Below, piece after piece: positions 1 through 10,300 of a stretch of DNA of 64,000 bases. Numbering within the stretch: position 1 is the stretch's first letter; each line of letters starts with the position of its first letter. The DNA lies in assembly GCA_040285745.1 (NCBI GenBank), contig JAUFOR010000005.1, positions 434,001 through 498,000 of the forward strand, given 5' to 3'. Both the position numbers and the translations under genes were made by a program. The notes under the pieces were generated by a model, which did not search any database, was not told the DNA's origin, and saw nothing but the letters and a program-made list of their open reading frames with translations. This stretch comes from Barthelona sp. PCE. Its lineage: Eukaryota; Metamonada: BaSk clade.

Positions 1-1388
1 CTGCTCGTTCATATCTGGTTGACGAGTGTCTTTCCATTATTGAGCAAATATCCACAATAGTACGTCACTTTAATATCCAATTGCCCAAGTTACACAACCA
101 TTTGCCTCAGAAATGTGCGTTGCAGCCCTTCTGCGGGTGGGATATCCAGCTCAACACCGACCATCGTAAGCTTTTCATGCGTTACAAGGCAATCATCACG
201 AAATCATCACCGCGTTTCATGGGGGTGTTCACAGATGATTTGTTCTCGTATTTCAACACCTACAACGGGTTCAGTGATCTCGACGTCATCAAGAGCATCA
301 AGCTCATTAATGATGAAGACGCTCTTACCGGGTATCATGCCAAGGTGATTGAGAATCCAAGTTATATAGCCAATGTTTTCACCTCATTACTGCTAATGGA
401 GAAGTGCTACAGGGGGTTCTACGACTCCAGTGTGGCTTTTAAGTTCTTCCACTATATTATTGAGAACGACGTAATACCCTTCCTCCCAGTTCGTGAAATT
501 TTCTTCTTTATTGCAAAGATCGTCCCGTTGCATTGTTTGAAACGCAGTTTGCGCGAGTGTGAGTCCTTGGGTTACTTCCTACGCGAGATCTTGTGCTTGT
601 TTGTTTATTATTTAAATAATTTCGACGAGATTCCAAACTGTTTCTTTACAGATTTAGACGCTAATGAACGTGATAAGAAGATGGAGTTCGTTTCTTTCTT
701 CTCGGAGTTCTCCCATTACCTGTACAATTCGTTTGAGATTGGTTTGATGGAGAGCAGTCAATCATTGGATATGATCCCCATTCATCGTAGATTTCTTTCT
801 ATGATTAATCTCATTAGTGGTGTGTTCACGCATCAGTTCTACGGTGAGTTCAGTGAGGAACTTGTTAAGTTGGTTAAGGAGTCTTTTACTGATGTTGATG
901 AAACCCTTGTAGGTAAAGCAAGAACTGTCATTAAAAATATTCAAATTGCTTCACAAAGAGTGTATCAGCCACCGTCAACAATCAACATCCCTGAGAAACT
1001 TCTGAAAGATATTGCTGAAGATGCTGCGGCTGCTGCTGAAAAAGCAAAACCTGTTTCTGAGAAATCAAAACCGTTTGCAACTGATGAAGAAGATCGTATA
1101 AAGTCTAGGAAGAGAAGCGGTGGTCCGAAGAGGCACAAACACAGGGAGAAGCAAGAGCATAGACCAAAACAGGGGCGATATCAGCACCATCAACCTCAGA
1201 AGGGTGGTCGTCGTCGTGGAAGAAATGAACTGTCCCATGATCGTATGATGCCTCCACCTCCAATGCCAATGCAGGCGCCTCCCCACCATGTTCCCCAACG
1301 ACAACGCCCTCATTCAAATCGTAATCATCCCGAACGTAATCATCCTGATAGACCAAAACAGCATGGTCGTCGTCAATTCCGTCAATAA
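1..1388 (+). CDS. 5'-truncated protein, helical domain with basic Arg/His-rich tail
   Basis: The reading frame is already open at the left edge (codons from base 3), so this is the C-terminal part of a longer gene; the leucine codon TTG at 81 is not a real start. About 330 residues look like a helical domain, followed by an Ala/Glu/Lys stretch (from about base 1000) and a low-complexity tail rich in Arg, Lys, His, Gly and Pro (from about 1100), including RGR-type motifs and a Pro/Met/His stretch. Such tails often bind RNA, but that is inference. The stop lies in TAAAAATAAATAAA, fitting the TAAA end signal seen across the window. I do not recognise the family. Confidence 0.75.
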   Translation, partial: ARSYLVDECLSIIEQISTIVRHFNIQLPKLHNHLPQKCALQPFCGWDIQLNTDHRKLFMRYKAIITKSSPRFMGVFTDDLFSYFNTYNGFSDLDVIKSIKLINDEDALTGYHAKVIENPSYIANVFTSLLLMEKCYRGFYDSSVAFKFFHYIIENDVIPFLPVREIFFFIAKIVPLHCLKRSLRECESLGYFLREILCLFVYYLNNFDEIPNCFFTDLDANERDKKMEFVSFFSEFSHYLYNSFEIGLMESSQSLDMIPIHRRFLSMINLISGVFTHQFYGEFSEELVKLVKESFTDVDETLVGKARTVIKNIQIASQRVYQPPSTINIPEKLLKDIAEDAAAAAEKAKPVSEKSKPFATDEEDRIKSRKRSGGPKRHKHREKQEHRPKQGRYQHHQPQKGGRRRGRNELSHDRMMPPPPMPMQAPPHHVPQRQRPHSNRNHPERNHPDRPKQHGRRQFRQ

Positions 1389-1476
1389 AAATAAATAAAT
1401 CATGTTCTTGTGGGTGATCACCTGCTTTACTGTGATGGAGAATTCTTTTTAAGTAACTGTTTTTTGTAGTCAATTT

Positions 1477-1481
1477 TCACA
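1477..1481 (+). promoter_or_regulatory. Initiator-like TCACA
   Basis: TCACA lies 24 nt before the ATG at 1505 and matches the trichomonad initiator TCA-Y-(T/A). Inferred from motif and position only. Confidence 0.4.
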
Positions 1482-1504
1482 TCCATTTCTACGCTAAATC
1501 CACA

Positions 1505-2995
1505 ATGAATGATTGGGGATCTTTCAGGGCTGCACTAGGCGAAGCCAAGAGAGGCATGGGAGATGCGCAAGTTGCTATACAGTTTGCATCCACAGGTTCA
1601 ACCTCCACAATAGCTCAAAGAGTGATGCGGAACACATCAGAGGAACATCTGGAGACGATAAAAGAGGCTGTCGACAAACTTTGCAGTTCTTTTGTTAGTG
1701 AGCAAGAAGCTGCAGTTCGTGAGTTGCTTAAACACGCTAAGAAGGCAAAGCATCTGGACGCCGTCGTACACCACTTTCTGGGTAATCGCAAAGCTGCAAT
1801 AACACTTGCTGAAATGTGTTTAACACCCAGTGCAGACAGTAATGGGAATATGGTTGACAAACTCGGGTATTTAGCATGTTGGTTGCTGACCAACATCGTA
1901 AGCAGCTCGCATACAAAGTGTTTCATGCGTGAAATAATCATCTTAGATAGTATAGTAATGCCTGAGAATAGCGAGCGTTATGCTAATAAGCACGTGGCAC
2001 AAGCATTCTGGGCAATCAGCAATTTCACAGCAGACAAGGATCCTGAGTGTCATAGCAGGTATTATAATAATTTCTTTTTTGATTGCGTTGAATATTATAT
2101 TCATCAGAAAGATTTTTTCAGTGAGAAAGAGTTAGCTACACAACCTTTATATGCCATGGACGCACTTCTTCACTTTGCAAATAAGCAACCAGTTGACCAT
2201 GAACTAAAAGATAGGCAATTCGCGTTATTACAACATTTATTAAAAAATTTACCTAAACTATATCCTGTATTGAAAGAAACACCATGGTTAATCTATCGTC
2301 TGATGCGCTCCGGTGACAGCCTCGAGGAGACCTTTGCTGATAAGTTTGGTGATGTTGTGGCATTATTAGTTAAAGGTTTGCACACTTCCCTTGAAGAATT
2401 TGGTCTTAGCGTTTCGCACGCGTTTTTCTTGGGTCTAGGGAGTGTTATGATGGGACCAAGTTCAGTGGAAGATCTTGTTTTGAGCACAAGTTTTTTGGAA
2501 GCAGAATTCATTAGTTTTATTTCCAGTTGTTTGTTGAAAGAGCAGTTTGTCAGTGACTGCTACTGGGTTGCTGGCAACGTATTAGGCATGAATAATGGAT
2601 CAGAACAACTTGAAAATCCGGCTTTCGCTTTGCTTATAAATTACATAGCTTCGAATCGCATTCCAATTAAAAATCTAAAACTAATCAGAGTAGCTTCGTT
2701 GTTTATGACGGATTTATTGTTTCATACGTTGAATTTCCCAGAATTTTATTTTGATTTCGGTATTATCGCAGCTTTAGAGTTTTTAAAGAAGAATAGTCAT
2801 GAAGCACAGTTTTTGGACGCATACGCAGAGCACAGACCTAAGTTACCTGGTGCTGCTATGGAACAGATGGAGCAACCAGAGGAGATTATGGAGGAAATGC
2901 CTACTTTGAATGAACTAGATGATCGGTTCACAAATTTGTCAGGATTGCTTGAGAACAAGGATCTTGCAGCCGTTTTCGATCTGTTGAAGGTATAA
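1505..2995 (+). CDS. Armadillo-repeat protein, divergent importin-alpha-like
   Basis: A 496-residue protein, close to the usual importin-alpha length (about 500-550). The visible hallmarks are armadillo-type motifs: a LACWLLTNI segment (near 122) comparable to the AAWALTNIA motif of importin alpha, and QAFWAISNFTAD (near 166) comparable to WALSNIAGD. An Arg/Lys-rich importin-beta-binding domain is not obvious, though the N-terminus has a few basic residues. The C-terminus is Glu/Met-rich and acidic. If it is an importin alpha, it would carry basic nuclear localisation signals into the nucleus. It could instead be a generic armadillo adaptor. The ATG start follows a TCACA initiator-like site. 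Confidence 0.6.
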   Translation: MNDWGSFRAALGEAKRGMGDAQVAIQFASTGSTSTIAQRVMRNTSEEHLETIKEAVDKLCSSFVSEQEAAVRELLKHAKKAKHLDAVVHHFLGNRKAAITLAEMCLTPSADSNGNMVDKLGYLACWLLTNIVSSSHTKCFMREIIILDSIVMPENSERYANKHVAQAFWAISNFTADKDPECHSRYYNNFFFDCVEYYIHQKDFFSEKELATQPLYAMDALLHFANKQPVDHELKDRQFALLQHLLKNLPKLYPVLKETPWLIYRLMRSGDSLEETFADKFGDVVALLVKGLHTSLEEFGLSVSHAFFLGLGSVMMGPSSVEDLVLSTSFLEAEFISFISSCLLKEQFVSDCYWVAGNVLGMNNGSEQLENPAFALLINYIASNRIPIKNLKLIRVASLFMTDLLFHTLNFPEFYFDFGIIAALEFLKKNSHEAQFLDAYAEHRPKLPGAAMEQMEQPEEIMEEMPTLNELDDRFTNLSGLLENKDLAAVFDLLKV

Positions 2996-3418
2996 TTATC
3001 ACCAAAAAATAAAGTTAAAAATTTTTATCTGCGCAAGTATAATAAGTCATGACATTACACACTGTAGCAGTTTCTACGTGTGATGGGAATGGATTTTGCA
3101 CGATAAATCCATCAGGGAAGTATTATGGAGAATGATAAAGAAGTGTGTTTTTTGGTCTTCTATTAAAGAGCTAAGGGTGATCGTTTCACCTATAACGATG
3201 ACTCATGGGCGAGTTTATGCAACCCAACACGTAAATAGTTCAAAGCTTTCAAAATTTTTACCAATCTCATTAAGACAATATCCTTTGCTTCTTGAACTAG
3301 CAGTTAAGGCACATATTATGTATAAACTGTGTCATTTCCACCCTGATATCGCTATAATCATACGTAATGTCTATAAACTCATTTTTCCCCTTTATCGTAT
3401 CCCCCATCCCCATCTATT
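2996..3418. other. Intergenic region upstream of citrate lyase
   Basis: 423 bases without a convincing gene. The only long frame (3096-3431) lacks conserved features and overlaps the next start in another frame. The last 60 bases are pyrimidine-rich and hold a TCATT initiator-like site at 3379-3383. Confidence 0.6.
3379..3383 (+). promoter_or_regulatory. Initiator-like TCATT
   Basis: TCATT, 36 nt before the citrate lyase ATG, in a pyrimidine-rich leader; matches TCA-Y-(T/A). Confidence 0.35.
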
Positions 3419-6220
3419 ATGTCAACTGTAACTGTTAACGGCCAGGACTTCCATGTCAAGGAAGGTACCAACTACTCTGTCGAAACCGTCACCAACGCTG
3501 CCGGACGTACTGTCCCAGCTTGGATTGAAGGATACGGCGTTATTAAGCCTTTCGCAGGTGCTTTCGAAACCCTCCCCAATCCCGAAGAACAGGCTATTCC
3601 TACAGTCAAATTCAGTAAGCCAGGTGAATCAAAACTCGTCGCTGACTTATCTACCGCTCTTAAGGAGTGTGGTCTTAAGGATGGCATGACCATTTCCCTT
3701 CATCATCACCTTCGTAACGGTTGTAATGTTGCCCCGATGATTTACACTTGTCTTGCTGAGTCAGGTTGCAAGGATCTTGAGATTGCTGCATCAAGTGTCC
3801 ATCCCGTCCAGGCACCCACTCTCATCCCCCTCATCGAGAACGGTCAGGTTGTTAAGATCCACACTGGTTTGAACGGTCCTACTGGAAAGTTCGTTTCTGA
3901 AGGCAACATGAAGTACCCCGTCGTTGTTCGTTCTCATGGTTCCCGTGTTCGCGCTGTCGTCACTGGTGACATCAAGATTGATATTGCAGTCATTGCCGCT
4001 TCAGCTGCTGATCTGACTGGTAACGCTAACGGCTTATCTGGTAAAAACAACTGTGGCCCTCTCGCATACGCCGAAATTGATTCCCGCTATGCCAAGAAGG
4101 TTATCGTCGTCACCGATACCCTCGTCCCCTACCCTTGTACCCCTATGGCTATCAAGGGCACCCAGGTGGACCACATTGTTGTTCTTCCCGAAGGTGAGTT
4201 CATTGGTAACCCCAAGAAGATCTCTTCAACAACCACCAAGCTCAGCCGTACTGAGCCCGGTTGGACAATCGCAAAGATGGCCGCTGACTTTATGTTTGAG
4301 TCTGGTTACGTCAAGAACGGTTTCTCATTCCAAGCCGGTGCAGGTGGTGCATCCCTCGGTTCTGTCTATTTCCTTGGTGAGATTATGCGTCGTGAAGGAA
4401 TTACTGCCTCTTGGGCAAACGGTGGTACCACAAAGTACATTGTTGATATGATGAAGGAAGGTCTCGTTGATAAGATTACCACTTGTCAGGCCTTTGACAT
4501 CCCAGCCATTGAATCTATGATCACTGATATGTCACGTCATGTTGAATCATCGATTGATCAATACGCTAACCCCTTTAACAAGCACTGTGTCGTCCACGAT
4601 CTCGATGTTGTTGTCCTTGGTGCTACTGAGGTCGATCTCGACTTTAACGTTAACGTTAACACCCATAGTGATGGTTATCTCCTTCACAACACTGGTGGTC
4701 ATCAGGATACAGCCGCAGGTGGTAAGCTTGCCATCATTGTTGCCCCTGTTGCCCGTGGTTCCAACCCTATCATCATCCCCCGTGTCACTTCCATCACTAC
4801 CCCCGGTGAGTGCGTTGATGCTATTGTCACTGAGGTTGGTATTGCAATCAACCCCAAACGTACCGATTTACTTGAGATCTTGAAGGATTCCGAGCTCCCC
4901 ATCTACACAATGGAGGAACTCTACGAGATTGGCTGTAAGAAGGCTGGTCGTGTTCCCTCTGCCCCATCTGTCAAGGAGAACATTATCGGTATCATCCAAT
5001 GGAGAGACGGCACAGTTATTGATGTTGTCTATGAGGTTGCCAACCCCATTCCTGATGGTCTCAAGCTCAAGTCTGACTGTATCGTCAAGGTCGAGAAGAT
5101 CGAAGGTGAGTCAGAGGTTGAAGTCTTATTGTATGATAACTCACCTATGGTTCCTGTTGAGGAAATGAGGGAACTTGCTCTTGATATGCTCAAGTTCTAC
5201 GGTTTGGAGAACGTCAAGATTTCAATTACTGATAAGGTTGCTGAGAAGTGGACCATTGCTGCTCGTATCGAGTATGCCCTCAAGAATGAATTTAAGGTTA
5301 CCGGCGCATATCTTCTTCCTCTTCACCCCGAGTTGGAGAATCGCCAACAACGCGACAAGAAGGCTTTCCGCCGTTCTATGCTTTATGTTCCTGGTAACAA
5401 CCCCTACATGATGGCCAAGGCTGACTGTGGTGCTGATTGTGTCATTTACGATATGGAAGATGCTGTTGCCCCCAAGGATAAGCCTTTCGCACGTATTCTT
5501 GCCCGTAACGCTCTCCGTGCCGTCCCCTTCGGACAAACCGAGCGCCAAGTTCGTATCAACCAGGCAGATTTTGGTCTTGAAGATATCCGTGATATCGTTA
5601 AGAACGCTCCTGTCGACCTTATCTTTGTCCCCAAGGTCGAGACCGCTGAAGAACTTGAAGCAATCGAAGCTGTCATTGATGAGTGCAATCCTGACATTCG
5701 TCCTTACATTGTTCCCCTTATCGAATCTGCTATTGGTGTTGAGTACGTATTTGACATTATCAAGAATAACAAGGAGAACATTGTTGGTCTTTCTATGGGT
5801 CTTGAGGATTATACCGCTAATATTGGTGCCATTAGAACCAAGACTGATGAGGAAAGCGCTTGGGCACAAAACCGTGTCAACAATGCTGCTGCTGCTTTTG
5901 GCCTTCAGTCATATGACTCTGTCTTTTCTGATTTCAATGATGTTGAGGGTCTAGTCAAGTCTGTCAAGCGTGCTAAGGGTCTTGGATTCGTTGGTAAGCG
6001 TCTGATTCATCCTTCTCAAATCAAGCACACTAACAAGGCTTTCCTTCCTGAAGCAAAGGAGCTTGAGCGCGCCATGGCTATTGTCCGTGCTTTCAACGCT
6101 GCTAACGGTGGTGCTGTAGCTCTTGGTAAGAAGATGATTGACCTGCCTGTTTGTGAACGTGCTCAACAGGTTGTTCGTCTTGCTGTCAAGGCTGGTATGA
6201 TTGCTGAGAACTGGGAGTAA
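3419..6220 (+). CDS. Fused citrate lyase, alpha (CitF) - gamma (CitD) - beta (CitE)
   Basis: A 933-residue fusion of all three subunits of bacterial-type citrate lyase, which splits citrate to acetate and oxaloacetate. Residues 1 to about 515 are the alpha subunit (citrate:acetyl-ACP transferase), near the full CitF length. About 545-640 matches the acyl-carrier subunit CitD; Ser552 in the KLKSDC segment aligns with the serine that carries the phosphoribosyl-dephospho-CoA group. From about 652 to the end is CitE, starting with RRSMLYVPGN and YDMEDAV motifs. Codon use is strongly biased (GTC, CTC, AAG, CGT), as in highly expressed genes. No hydrogenosomal leader is obvious, so a cytosolic location is likely. 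The ligase (CitC) and prosthetic-group enzymes (CitG, CitX) are not in this window. A bacterial origin by transfer is likely. Confidence 0.93.
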   Translation: MSTVTVNGQDFHVKEGTNYSVETVTNAAGRTVPAWIEGYGVIKPFAGAFETLPNPEEQAIPTVKFSKPGESKLVADLSTALKECGLKDGMTISLHHHLRNGCNVAPMIYTCLAESGCKDLEIAASSVHPVQAPTLIPLIENGQVVKIHTGLNGPTGKFVSEGNMKYPVVVRSHGSRVRAVVTGDIKIDIAVIAASAADLTGNANGLSGKNNCGPLAYAEIDSRYAKKVIVVTDTLVPYPCTPMAIKGTQVDHIVVLPEGEFIGNPKKISSTTTKLSRTEPGWTIAKMAADFMFESGYVKNGFSFQAGAGGASLGSVYFLGEIMRREGITASWANGGTTKYIVDMMKEGLVDKITTCQAFDIPAIESMITDMSRHVESSIDQYANPFNKHCVVHDLDVVVLGATEVDLDFNVNVNTHSDGYLLHNTGGHQDTAAGGKLAIIVAPVARGSNPIIIPRVTSITTPGECVDAIVTEVGIAINPKRTDLLEILKDSELPIYTMEELYEIGCKKAGRVPSAPSVKENIIGIIQWRDGTVIDVVYEVANPIPDGLKLKSDCIVKVEKIEGESEVEVLLYDNSPMVPVEEMRELALDMLKFYGLENVKISITDKVAEKWTIAARIEYALKNEFKVTGAYLLPLHPELENRQQRDKKAFRRSMLYVPGNNPYMMAKADCGADCVIYDMEDAVAPKDKPFARILARNALRAVPFGQTERQVRINQADFGLEDIRDIVKNAPVDLIFVPKVETAEELEAIEAVIDECNPDIRPYIVPLIESAIGVEYVFDIIKNNKENIVGLSMGLEDYTANIGAIRTKTDEESAWAQNRVNNAAAAFGLQSYDSVFSDFNDVEGLVKSVKRAKGLGFVGKRLIHPSQIKHTNKAFLPEAKELERAMAIVRAFNAANGGAVALGKKMIDLPVCERAQQVVRLAVKAGMIAENWE

Positions 6221-6323
6221 TCATTGAGTTTTTCCCCCTATTTCCCCTTTTGTAAAAAATGTTTCCTTTTTTTGTTCTCTTTTCATTTGTTTTTGACATA
6301 TTTTTTTCGTTTCTTAGTTAACC

Positions 6324-6857
6324 ATGTTCGAGAAAGAAGTGATTGATACAATAGAAGCCATGTATAGTGAAGACCCTGATTGTTTTACCAAAGATCTTGA
6401 TGTTGCATTCAATTTCATGCAAAGCAAATGCGAATTTCCTTCAGAATTCGCAAACGACAAGCATAGCGCTGGGTTTATTGCGTTGGTTGAAGTTCTATGT
6501 GCAACTTTTGAAGAAACCCTTTCCACACATTTATTTGCCAGTTATCTTGAGGATAATGACCTATCTCTCTCGCTGATAGAGATTATTAGGGCTAAGTATG
6601 AAGCAGAAAGTGCTGATATTATTAAACAATTCATTAATGATGTTAGTATTAATAATTCTTTGGTAGACGTTAAATATGAACTTATTTTTGAGAATAAGAA
6701 CAGTAACGCTAAGAATGTACGAAGTTTTTATTATTTAGTAACATTTTTTTTCGATAATGATACATCAAAAATTATTAAATTTAGTTTAAGTGAATTGATG
6801 AAATTTAATAATGAACTAAATGATATAAAGACAGCTATTGGTTTATTGGAACAGTAA
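6324..6857 (+). CDS. COMM domain-containing protein
   Basis: 177 residues, the usual size for a COMMD protein. The N-terminal 105 or so residues are helical (HN-type domain). The C-terminal part has the COMM pattern: LVDVKYELIF near 110, a beta strand YYLVTFFFD, then IIKFSLSELMKFNNEL and a final helix ending in LL. COMMD proteins form rings with CCDC22 and CCDC93 (the Commander complex) that return membrane proteins from endosomes. Which of the ten COMMD types this is cannot be told by eye. It ends 40 bases from the convergent Sm-like gene. Confidence 0.72.
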   Translation: MFEKEVIDTIEAMYSEDPDCFTKDLDVAFNFMQSKCEFPSEFANDKHSAGFIALVEVLCATFEETLSTHLFASYLEDNDLSLSLIEIIRAKYEAESADIIKQFINDVSINNSLVDVKYELIFENKNSNAKNVRSFYYLVTFFFDNDTSKIIKFSLSELMKFNNELNDIKTAIGLLEQ

Positions 6858-6897
6858 GCATGTGTATTTCTCTCTCTTTTAATAGTAAAAACAATCT

Positions 6898-7143
6898 TTA
6901 AGCTTCTTCTTCTTCTTCATGAACAATAGGTACTATATGCCTGATATTCAATCCTTTAACAAATAAAGGTGATGCAATGGGGATCGGTGTGTCATTGACT
7001 GTGGTGGAAATACAGTCCTTCAACACTATGTTGAGAGAATCATCAATTGTGTGCAAAATGCCCTCGTATTGAAGGAAAGGGTTAATATAGCAGTGTACTC
7101 GCTCTCCTACTAAGCTTAGAAGATAATCTTGTGGGGCTTGCAT
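6898..7143 (-). CDS. Sm/LSm family protein (LSm6 or SmF-like)
   Basis: 81 residues from ATG at 7143; the frame runs further up only to a TTG. It has the Sm1 motif (YLLSLVGERVHCYI, then YEGILHTIDDSLNIVL) and a short Sm2 motif (PLFVKGLNIRHIVP), with an acidic Glu-rich tail like SmF. The N-terminal PQDYL start and small size fit LSm6 or SmF better than the longer members. Such proteins form seven-membered rings on U-rich RNA for splicing or mRNA decay. The stop codon lies in TAAA. Confidence 0.75.
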   Translation of the reverse strand: MQAPQDYLLSLVGERVHCYINPFLQYEGILHTIDDSLNIVLKDCISTTVNDTPIPIASPLFVKGLNIRHIVPIVHEEEEEA

Positions 7144-7309
7144 TTGTATGTTAAGAGCAAAAAAAGGCAAAACACTGTTATCTGTACTGCTTGTCTTTAA
7201 TATGATTGTGAATTATGTCACAGGTATTTACTTACAAACGAAGCCTCAACACCCAAGTAAAATCGGTATAAATATGTATTGAGTTGTTACAATTTTTATC
7301 CTCTTTTCA

Positions 7310-10300
7310 ATGGGGTGCACAAGTTCCAAGGTAACTGATCAGGTATACCTACAGGAAGAATCCCTGAACCAGGATCAGCATGACAGATTAATGATTTCCT
7401 TGCCAAAAACGTCGAATAATGATATTGTAGATACAGAAAGTGCTCTATCGACGTATAGAGAGAAACCACCGGTTTTTGAAACGTATGTTGAGGAGTTAGC
7501 TTCCTCATACGAGTTTAGAACAACTTTTTGTGGCGGTGGTGGTGGTAACGAGAGAAATTCAGAGTTTTTACATGAATCCAATCCCCAATTCCGCATCTGC
7601 GCTCCAGCAGGAACTAAGTTAAAGCTTCATATTCACCAAGAACAACCCTGGGGACAACGTCGAAGTGTCGGATTCTTTTGCTTTGGTACATCAGCACAGT
7701 TACCCTTGAAGACATTAGATGTTGTGGACACATTCGTACACATGGGCAAAATGAACACAAACCCTGTAGAAGCAGAAATAGAGATGCCTAATAATGGAAT
7801 CATGATTATTGTGCTTAGTCGAGTTCATAGCGCACAAACACAATACATCTTCACCATCGACTCAGTTGATGGCACAGGCATAGATTGCGAGCATACTATC
7901 CTTCCTCCATATTTCACATGTGAAGATTTATCATTCACTCAGTCAATAGAGGGTTCATTTCATCCGTCTAATTCTGGAGGTCTGATAGACAGTGGCAGCT
8001 TCCATCTTAACTCAAAGACTATCTTTACTGTGAGAGGTGAAGAATCACAAGCATTTTGTATTAATTTTGAGGTTATTGAAGGGTTTTTTCAATATAATTA
8101 TTATCTTTTTAATTCTAATGATGAATGTATATTCACATTGAACAAGCCAAACAGTAGGAGCTCAAACAGTCGTTTATTCATTAAACCTGGTCGGTATAGT
8201 ATTGTTCCAGCTACTGTTGTTAAGGGGGTTGAGGGTGTGTTCAAAATTGGATTGCACTGTGCAACTGACTTTTCATTGCACATGAAGAACCACCACCAGG
8301 ATAAGAAGCCCGTTTTCGAGCATGATGGAAGGTTTAACGTTCAAGGTTTCGGAAAAGATGGAAATCTTCAGTTTACGCCGCATTATCTGTTGAACATCGT
8401 TAATCCTGAAACATACTTTACTGTCAAGATCGATATTGAGGGCTCTGTGCTATACAGTGTGATCATTCTTGATCAAATGCAAAATATTATCCATTCTTCT
8501 CGTCAAACATCGTTGAATTTTGTTGAAGTAATGATGCTTGATGTTGGACAATACACAATGTACATCACACCAACAAACCCACACGCCCAAAACAGCTACA
8601 ACATGTCAGTTTATTCTCAATCTGATGTGCTGGTTGAAAAAGTCAAGGATCATGTATGTTATTCAAATAATGAAGGTTCAGTGGAGTATATATTTGTAGG
8701 TGAATTCCCCGAAGACGGTGGTTCATCATGGGCAGTTGGCCACTGGAATAATCCACATGTTTACCTTGAGGGTTCTGGAGAGATCAAACTTGAGTTACAG
8801 AGAGTTAAACATTTCAATAATGTAGGTGTTAGCATTCATACTGTTAACGATGACTCATCTCTGTTTAGCAACCAGAACACAACACAGTTTTACAACAGTA
8901 AGCTTAATGCGTTCCCTGGTAACATTGATTTGACCCTTTCTTTACCCCCAAATCAGTATGTTATTGTGTTGCACGGTGTCGAGTCCATCAGGGGATCGTT
9001 TTGGTTGAGAATGTCCTGCAGTCCCTCTGTATTCATTAACCAGTTTGGTTTAGAAAAGGTGACGTCCATTCCAGTCGATGACGATAAGATAGCGTTCGAG
9101 CAATCGTTCACCGTAAGTGATAAGATTCCTGGCATTTACGACGGTGTCAAGGCAGTGGGTGTTCCATCCGATCACGTTGGTCCGCTTGTTGCCTTTAACG
9201 ATGCCGAAGTTTTGCTTTGTGGTCGCAGTGGTCTCTTTAAAGTTGACTCAGTCGAGTTCCGGAAGCAGTGGTGTGTGCGGTACAGCGGCCTCTCACACAG
9301 TGAGCATGAGCCGGTTGAGAAGTTCTTACCAGCCATTGTGCAAGATAAGAATGTCTGTTGCCTGAGTGGACTGCTTTGGTTTTCAGAAAACACAGATTTA
9401 TTGGATAACATACTGGCAGCAAACCACGTGGAGCACATTCAGATCTTGTCTTCATGTAAGATATTTAAGAATTCTCCAAAAACTGCACACACATTTGTCG
9501 TATGGGAAGGTGTCGACCTCACGGTTCCCACTGTAGTTGCCATGCGATACAACGATTTCTACTCGGAGGAGAGGTGTCATATTCTGAGCGAACTTATCAA
9601 GCAAAGTCCCTATATAGTTATCTTAGCTGATTTCAAGCAATGGTATACTCTTTCGAATTACCGCCAGAAGACTTTAGCGTTCAGCTTCCCACTCAATGTG
9701 ATGCTACAGGAGCACGGTATCGATATTCAGTATATCCTAGGTGCGTTCCAAAGCAGCGACTGTCCTACTCCGGAGATGCAAGCTGCTGATCCAGATATCG
9801 ACTATGCTGACATCGAAGAATGGTGGTTTGCTGTAGAAGGCGGTTCTACACACCCATTTACAATGTTTTCGACAGAGTATTCACAGAAGTATATTAAATA
9901 CACACATTTTTCTCAAACAGGCAATGCTCTTTCTATTTTAGCAGATCCAAAGTCAAATGTTACTCTCAACGAACGCGTATTCGAGTCCCTAGGACACGTT
10001 ATTGAGATGGGTCTGTTCGGACTTGATCCTTCATGCGATTCTTTCACCGAAACCATCGAGAAAGTTGATGGTTTACTGCCCAGCGTTTTAGTCTGTAATG
10101 AGCAGCCAGTTAATCACAAACACGTCTTTAAGCGTGCCCAACTTGCCCGTGATGTAGCTAGGGCGACAGTCGGACTTCCGGTCGAGGTAGATTATTTCCT
10201 GACATTCCCCGGAGATATTCGCAATCATGCAGCAAAAGATCAAGTGGTTACCGAGATTCAGATCCCAGAACACATCCCAGGAGGAAATGTCGGGTACACA

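Noticed and set aside
1105-1473. 122-codon antisense frame rich in Asp and Val
   Set aside because: A mirror of the Arg/His/Pro-rich tail on the plus strand.
3096-3431. 111-codon frame upstream of citrate lyase
   Set aside because: No conserved features and overlaps the citrate lyase start in another frame.
5222-5869. 215-codon frame antisense to citrate lyase
   Set aside because: Explained by strong codon bias on the coding strand; no protein family features.
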